Origin: Streptomyces sp. BV286
GTDB lineage: Bacteria; Actinomycetota; Actinomycetes; Streptomycetales; Streptomycetaceae
Length of the DNA: 64,000 nucleotides
NCBI RefSeq assembly: GCF_019090165.1
Contig: NZ_JAHRIB010000149.1
Location: 1 to 64,000, forward strand
Direction: 5' to 3'
Shown: positions 59,987 through 64,000 of the stretch, in pieces
Numbering within the stretch: position 1 is the first letter of the stretch
Layout: every line of letters begins with the position of its first letter
Translations under genes and position numbers: made by a program
The notes under the pieces: generated by a model
Told to the model about the DNA's origin: nothing
What the model saw: the letters and a program-made list of their open reading frames with translations, nothing else
The model's database searches: none

Positions 59987-60641
59987 TCCAGCGCCGGGGC
60001 GCCTCACCCGCAGACTGCTTCAGCTGTACGTGGGTCTGGCGCTGTACGGCGCGAGCGTGGCCCTCCTCGTGGAGGGGGACCTGGGTCTGGCTCCGTGGAG
60101 CGTCCTGGACCAGGGCCTCGCCGAGCTGACCGGGCTGACCATCGGTGTCGTCTCGATCATCGTGGGCGCCGCGGTTCTCCTGCTGTGGATCCCGTTGCGC
60201 CAGCGCCCGGGGCTCGGGACGGTCTCCAACGTCTTCGTGGTCGGTATCGCGATGGACGGCACCCTCGCCCTGCTCCCGGACGTGCACGCCCTCGGGATCC
60301 GTGTCCCCCTGCTGGTGGCCGGCATCCTGCTCAACGGGGTGGCGACGGGCCTCTACATAGCGGCCCGTTTCGGTCCGGGTCCGCGCGACGGCCTGATGAC
60401 GGGCCTCCACCGGCGCACCGGCCGGTCGATCCGCCTGGTGCGCACGGCCCTGGAGGTGGCGGTGGTCGCCACGGGCTTCGCCCTGGGCGGCACGGTCGGT
60501 GTGGGAACAGTCCTGTACGCGGTGGCCATCGGCCCGCTGGCCCAGCTCTTCCTGCGGGTGTTCGCCGTCCCGCAGGCATCACCGGACGGCAGCACGGTCG
60601 TTGCCGGCGGGTCGTCACAGGGGGCGATACTGCGCGGGTGA
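59979..60641 (+). CDS. YczE-family integral membrane protein
   Basis: A 220-residue membrane protein with five or six predicted helices and the family motifs G-L-A-P-W-S-V-L and G-P-R-D-G-L-M-T-G. YczE proteins occur next to MocR regulators; the Bacillus homologue is linked to lipopeptide production, but transport or anchoring function is unknown. I choose TTG 59979 because AGGGAG precedes it closely; ATG 59943, which adds 12 residues, is an alternative. Its stop overlaps the next start (GTGA), so GDPD is translationally coupled. Confidence 0.86.
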   Translation: MSTPAPGRLTRRLLQLYVGLALYGASVALLVEGDLGLAPWSVLDQGLAELTGLTIGVVSIIVGAAVLLLWIPLRQRPGLGTVSNVFVVGIAMDGTLALLPDVHALGIRVPLLVAGILLNGVATGLYIAARFGPGPRDGLMTGLHRRTGRSIRLVRTALEVAVVATGFALGGTVGVGTVLYAVAIGPLAQLFLRVFAVPQASPDGSTVVAGGSSQGAILRG

Positions 60642-61405
60642 CCTCGCGCATACGCCACCCCTACCTCGACCATCCCGGCCCCATCGCGTTCGCCCACCGG
60701 GGCGGAGCCGCCGACGGCCTGGAGAACACCGTGACCCAGTTCCGCCGCGCGGTCGAGGCCGGCTACCGGTACATCGAGACCGATGTGCACGCCACGAGGG
60801 ACGGACGACTCGTCGCCTTCCACGACTCGACGCTGGACCGGGTGACCGACGGGGCGGGCCGGATAGCGGACCTCCCCTGGGACGACGTGCGCCACGCGCG
60901 CGTGGCGGGCGCCGAACCGGTCCCCCTCTTCGAGGAACTGCTGGAGACCTTCCCCGGGGTCCGCTGGAACGTCGACGTCAAGGCGGAGCCCGCGCTGCGC
61001 CCGCTCCTCGACCTGATCGGTCGCACGGATTCCTGGGACCGTGTCTGTGTCGGCTCCTTCTCCGAGGCGAGGGTCGCCCGCGCCCAGCACCTGGCCGGCC
61101 CCCGCCTGGCCACCTCGTACGGCACCCGGGGCGTACTGGGGCTGCGCCTGAGGTCGTGGGGCGTACCCGCCGCGCTGCGCCGCTCGGCGGTCTGTGCCCA
61201 GGTTCCCGAGGCCCAGTCGGGCGTCCCCGTGGTCGACCGCCGCTTCGTGCGCGCCGCCCACGCGCGCGGGCTGCAGGTCCACGTGTGGACGGTCAACGAG
61301 GCCGAGCGGATGCACCGGCTCCTGGACCTGGGAGCCGATGGCATCATGACCGATCACATCGAGACACTGCGCGGGGTCCTGAAGGACCGTGGCACCTGGG
61401 TCTGA
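60638..61405 (+). CDS. glycerophosphodiester phosphodiesterase (GDPD)
   Basis: A 255-residue GDPD-family enzyme. Catalytic motifs: A-H-R-G (His-Arg), E-N-T, E-T-D-V-H and F-H-D-S-T-L-D-R; the late W-T-V-N motif closes the TIM barrel. It hydrolyses glycerophosphodiesters to glycerol 3-phosphate and an alcohol. No signal peptide is seen, so it is probably cytoplasmic. The GTG start overlaps yczE (GTGA). A link to membrane lipid turnover is likely, and any tie to YczE is only positional. Confidence 0.9.
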   Translation: MTSRIRHPYLDHPGPIAFAHRGGAADGLENTVTQFRRAVEAGYRYIETDVHATRDGRLVAFHDSTLDRVTDGAGRIADLPWDDVRHARVAGAEPVPLFEELLETFPGVRWNVDVKAEPALRPLLDLIGRTDSWDRVCVGSFSEARVARAQHLAGPRLATSYGTRGVLGLRLRSWGVPAALRRSAVCAQVPEAQSGVPVVDRRFVRAAHARGLQVHVWTVNEAERMHRLLDLGADGIMTDHIETLRGVLKDRGTWV

Positions 61406-61465
61406 CGGCCCGGCGCACCGCGCGGCGTCCGCGTACGGGGACAAGACGGGGAAGCGAGGGCACGG

Positions 61466-62824
61466 ATGGGCACCGACACCGTGCGGGAACGGGCGGCGGA
61501 CGGAGCCGCCGAACGGCGGCGCGAACAACGCGGCTGGTACTTCTACGACTGGGCCTGCTCCGTCTACTCGACGAGCGTGCTCACCGTGTTCCTCGGTCCG
61601 TATCTGACATCGATCGCCAAGGCCGCCGCGGACGCGGAGGGCTTCGTCCACCCGCTGGGCGTTCCCCTGCGCGCCGGATCCTTCTTCGCCTACTGCGTGT
61701 CCGCCTCGGTGATCCTGTCGATCTTCGTGATGCCGCTCGCGGGCGCTGCGGCCGACCGGACGGGCCGCAAGAAGCCGCTCCTCGCGACCGCCGCCTACCT
61801 GGGGGCAGCCGCCACCACCGGCATGTTCTTCCTGAACGGCGACCGCTACCTGCTGGGCGGTCTCCTGCTGATCGTGGCCAACGCCTCCCTGGCCGTGTCG
61901 ATGGTGCTCTACAACTCCTATCTGCCGCAGATCGCGCCGTCCGAGGAGCGCGACGCCGTCTCCTCCAGGGGCTGGGCCTTCGGCTACGCGGCGGGCTCGC
62001 TGGTCCTCGTGGTGAACCTGGTCCTCTACACCGCCCACGCCGACTTCGGCCTCTCGGAGGCGATGGCGGTCCGGATCTGCCTGGCCTCGGCGGGCATCTG
62101 GTGGGGCGCCTTCACCCTCATCCCGCTCAAGCGGCTGCGCGACCGCCGCACGTCGGCCGCTCCGGGCTCGTCCACCGTGTCCGGGCACGGCTGGCGGCAG
62201 CTGGCGGCCACCGTGCGCGACATGCGACGGCAGCCTCTGACGCTCGCCTTCCTCCTCGCGTACCTCGTCTACAACGACGGCATCCAGACGGTCATCTCGC
62301 AGGCCTCCGTGTACGGCTCGGAGGAACTGGGACTCGACCAGTCGACACTGATCGTCGCCGTGCTGCTGGTCCAGCTGCTCGCGGTGGCCGGCGCCCTCGG
62401 GATGGGCCGGCTGGCCCGGACGTACGGAGCCAAACGGACCATTCTCGGCTCGCTGGTCGCCTGGACCCTCACCCTGGGCGCCGGATACTTCCTGCCGGCC
62501 GGAGCACCCCTCTGGTTCTTCGTGCTCGCCGCCGGCATCGGACTCGTCCTCGGCGGCAGCCAGGCGCTGTCCCGGTCCCTGTTCTCGCACCTGGTGCCGC
62601 CCGGCAAGGAGGCCGAGTACTTCTCGGCGTACGAGATGAGCGACCGCGGCATGAGCTGGCTGGGCCCGCTCCTGTTCGGCCTGACGTACCAGCTGACCGG
62701 AAGTTATCGGGACGCGATCATCTCGCTCGTGGCCTTCTTCGTGCTGGGATTCGCGCTGCTCGCGAGGGTTCCGGTGCGCCAGGCGGTGCGCGACGCGGGC
62801 AATCCCGTTCCCGCGAGGATTTAG
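61466..62824 (+). CDS. UMF1/Atg22-type MFS transporter
   Basis: A 452-residue major facilitator protein with 12 predicted transmembrane helices. The first helix region W-Y-F-Y-D-W-A and the A-D-R-T-G-R-K-K loop are typical of the UMF1 family, related to yeast Atg22. The substrate is unknown; amino acid or nucleoside export is proposed for relatives. The ATG at 61466 follows a short gap after GDPD. It is probably the last gene of the yczE-gdpd operon. Confidence 0.88.
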   Translation: MGTDTVRERAADGAAERRREQRGWYFYDWACSVYSTSVLTVFLGPYLTSIAKAAADAEGFVHPLGVPLRAGSFFAYCVSASVILSIFVMPLAGAAADRTGRKKPLLATAAYLGAAATTGMFFLNGDRYLLGGLLLIVANASLAVSMVLYNSYLPQIAPSEERDAVSSRGWAFGYAAGSLVLVVNLVLYTAHADFGLSEAMAVRICLASAGIWWGAFTLIPLKRLRDRRTSAAPGSSTVSGHGWRQLAATVRDMRRQPLTLAFLLAYLVYNDGIQTVISQASVYGSEELGLDQSTLIVAVLLVQLLAVAGALGMGRLARTYGAKRTILGSLVAWTLTLGAGYFLPAGAPLWFFVLAAGIGLVLGGSQALSRSLFSHLVPPGKEAEYFSAYEMSDRGMSWLGPLLFGLTYQLTGSYRDAIISLVAFFVLGFALLARVPVRQAVRDAGNPVPARI

Positions 62825-62910
62825 CACTCGGGGCCAAAGGCCGGTAGTGTACGCGTTTGGCCTGCCAGGCGTACCGTTACTGCGCGTCAAAGATGCCGCA
62901 ACGCTGGGTG

Positions 62911-62932
62911 ACATCTACTGTCAGATGTGACA
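62911..62932. promoter_or_regulatory. overlapping inverted repeats upstream of rbpA
   Basis: ACATCT-6nt-AGATGT (62911-62928) and TGTCA-GATG-TGACA (62919-62932) overlap. They lie about 60 bp upstream of the sigma-R promoter and could bind a regulator of rbpA or mark the UMF1 gene end. The site is short and unassigned. Confidence 0.45.
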
Positions 62933-62992
62933 AACCGGGCGCAGGTGGGTACAACAAGGGGCGGCTACGACGGCGACGCATGACCCTGAACG

Positions 62993-63018
62993 GGAATCTT
63001 TACCGCCGACCGGACGTT
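62993..63018 (+). promoter_or_regulatory. sigma-R (SigR) promoter of rbpA
   Basis: GGAAT (62993-62997), an 18-bp spacer and GTT (63016-63018) match the SigR consensus GGAAT-N18/19-GTT exactly. rbpA is a known member of the thiol-oxidative-stress SigR regulon in S. coelicolor. The start codon is 62 bp downstream of the -10. Confidence 0.88.
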
Positions 63019-63079
63019 GACCGGATGACGACGACAGCGACACCTGTCCTGTGGGCGACAAGCCCGGGAGGCACGATTC

Positions 63080-63454
63080 ATGAGTGAGCGAGCTCTTCGC
63101 GGCACGCGCCTCGTGGTGACCAGCTACGAGACGGACCGCGGCATCGACCTGGCTCCACGCCAGGCCGTTGAGTACGCATGCGAGAAGGGCCATCGATTCG
63201 AGATGCCCTTCTCGGTGGAGGCGGAGATCCCGCCGGAGTGGGAGTGCAAGGTCTGCGGGGCCCAAGCACTCCTGGTGGACGGTGACGGCCCTGAAGAGAA
63301 GAAGGCCAAGCCCGCCCGTACGCATTGGGACATGCTCATGGAGCGGCGTACGCGGGAGGAGCTCGAAGAGGTCCTCGAAGAGCGCTTGGCCGTGCTTCGA
63401 TCCGGAGCCATGAACATCGCGGTCCACCCTCGGGACAGCCGCAAGTCCGCGTAA
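63080..63454 (+). CDS. rbpA: RNA polymerase-binding protein RbpA
   Basis: A 124-residue actinobacterial RNA polymerase-binding protein. The zinc-binding core has C-E-K-G-H near residue 34 and C-K-V-C near residue 56. A basic linker (K-K-A-K-P-A-R-T-H-W-D-M-L) contacts promoter DNA and the C-terminal helix (E-E-L-E-E-V-L-E-E-R) binds group 1/2 sigma factors. It stabilises open complexes with HrdB. GGGAGG precedes the ATG. The upstream SigR-type promoter shows stress induction. A hairpin overlaps the stop. Confidence 0.97.
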   Translation: MSERALRGTRLVVTSYETDRGIDLAPRQAVEYACEKGHRFEMPFSVEAEIPPEWECKVCGAQALLVDGDGPEEKKAKPARTHWDMLMERRTREELEEVLEERLAVLRSGAMNIAVHPRDSRKSA

Positions 63455-63521
63455 CCCCTCCGGGGGTTGGGCGGCATAGATCGCACGCACGCGACCGCGG
63501 GCGCCGTACTTGTGAGTACGG
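63453..63521 (+). terminator. rbpA gene-end hairpins
   Basis: AACCCC-TCCG-GGGGTT (63453-63468) starts inside the rbpA stop codon. A second perfect 7-bp stem CCGTACT-TGTG-AGTACGG (63504-63521) is followed by a T-rich run. Either could terminate rbpA. Confidence 0.7.
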
Positions 63522-63774
63522 TTCCTGCGGTTTTGTGCGTCCCGATACCGGTCTGGATGCTGGTGGTTGCCTGGCGGGGCAGGTCCGGCTGCCCGCTTTC
63601 GTGGGGGCGGGTCCGTCGTGGTCCATTGCCGATGTCCACTGCCGATCGCCGATCGCGCAGGTCCGGTCCTCGAACGGTCCCTGGCCGCTGTGGCCCCTCC
63701 GGCGGCGTCTCGGCTCACCGGCGGCGTTCGGCATCCGCGGTAGCGTGCGGGCGTCTCCGAACCGGACGGGCGGG

Positions 63775-63795
63775 GCCGGGGGCCGAGCCCCCGGC
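63775..63795 (-). terminator. stem-loop downstream of fxsA
   Basis: GCCGGGGGC (63775-63783), CGA loop, GCCCCCGGC (63787-63795): a perfect 9-bp stem just after the fxsA stop on the minus strand. From 63522 to 63774 I see no gene. Confidence 0.75.
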
Positions 63796-63807
63796 GCAGG
63801 TCCTGCC

Positions 63808-64000
63808 TCAGCCGGTCAGCGGCGGCCGTGACCCCGCGTCCTCCTGGTACCCCCGCGGCTCGGCGTCCCGGATGACCTCGCCCTGGACGACCTTGCCGTC
63901 GGGACGGTGGATACGGGCCTGCTGGAAGGCATCCCCGAGGCCGCCGGAGGAGACCTCACGCATCTTGCGCTCGAACGTACGCTCCGCGTAGCGGCCGAGA
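63808..64000 (-). CDS. fxsA: FxsA-family membrane protein, 3' end only
   Basis: The minus strand reads in frame from the window edge to a TGA at 63808-63810, about 63 codons. The segment starts L-G-R-Y-A-E-R-T-F-E-R-K-M-R and contains F-Q-Q-A-R-I-H-R-P-D-G-K-V-V-Q-G-E-V-I, the cytoplasmic tail typical of Streptomyces FxsA proteins, which are encoded convergently with rbpA. The membrane-spanning part lies beyond the window. FxsA homologues are small membrane proteins linked to phage exclusion in E. coli; their role here is unknown. Confidence 0.82.
   Translation of the reverse strand, partial: LGRYAERTFERKMREVSSGGLGDAFQQARIHRPDGKVVQGEVIRDAEPRGYQEDAGSRPPLTG

Noticed and set aside
1..64000. tRNA genes
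   Set aside because: GGTTCGA-like sequences (for example near 5738, 17548, 54880) are inside coding frames and lack acceptor or anticodon arms.

Overview
The window is chromosomal DNA from a Streptomyces species. Evidence: very high GC with strong third-position GC bias, many GTG/TTG starts and ATGA/GTGA overlaps, a conservon (cvnABCD), mycothiol-type formaldehyde detoxification, RbpA with a sigma-R-type promoter, and a crr-ptsI, aacS, vanX-like ... ftsK-like, rbpA, fxsA order that resembles the S. coelicolor core chromosome as I remember it. I see no tRNA, insertion sequence, prophage or CRISPR array.

Layout. 1-0.4 kb: 5' leader and promoter of an rRNA operon that runs leftwards out of the window. 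0.4-2.6 kb: general PTS genes crr and ptsI. 2.7-16.1 kb: metabolic genes, namely a hypothetical protein, acetoacetyl-CoA synthetase, a GH31 glycosidase, a NUDIX hydrolase, a secreted D-Ala-D-Ala dipeptidase, a DUF35/thiolase pair, an EAL-GGDEF protein and glpF-glpK. 16.3-22.9 kb: a conservon whose GTPase gene (cvnD) is split from cvnABC by an in-frame, multiply deleted remnant of an ATP-dependent 5-oxoprolinase and a hexapeptide tandem repeat. 23.2-37.6 kb: a choline to glycine catabolic locus. Choline oxidase and betaine aldehyde dehydrogenase make glycine betaine. A Rieske oxygenase, served by a divergently encoded Rieske ferredoxin and reductase, makes dimethylglycine. A dimethylglycine dehydrogenase and a monomeric sarcosine oxidase complete demethylation. 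A mycothiol-dependent formaldehyde dehydrogenase plus a metallo-hydrolase would remove formaldehyde. An IclR regulator and two similar operator-like sequences sit at its two promoter regions. 37.7-45 kb: a three-gene operon for an SMC-like complex of the MukBEF/Wadjet type with no nuclease gene beside it. 45.1-50.4 kb: a GntR-controlled 5-oxoproline locus (MFS, DUF1445, pxpABC). 50.6-53.7 kb: two GT-B glycosyltransferases and an SGNH hydrolase. 54-58.3 kb: HEAT-repeat and ankyrin proteins, a 64-residue membrane protein and an FtsK-like protein with an altered P-loop. 58.4-64 kb: a MocR regulator with YczE, GDPD, a UMF1-type transporter, rbpA and the 3' end of fxsA.

Other recurring features: a GNRA-tetraloop hairpin repeat occurs in four gene-end or intercistronic gaps, and most gene ends carry long GC-rich stem-loops without a T tract. 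The strongest leads are the choline locus with its predicted operators, the SMC-like operon without a nuclease partner, the 5-oxoprolinase remnant inside the conservon (set against the intact PxpABC operon at 48-50 kb), and the hairpin repeat family.
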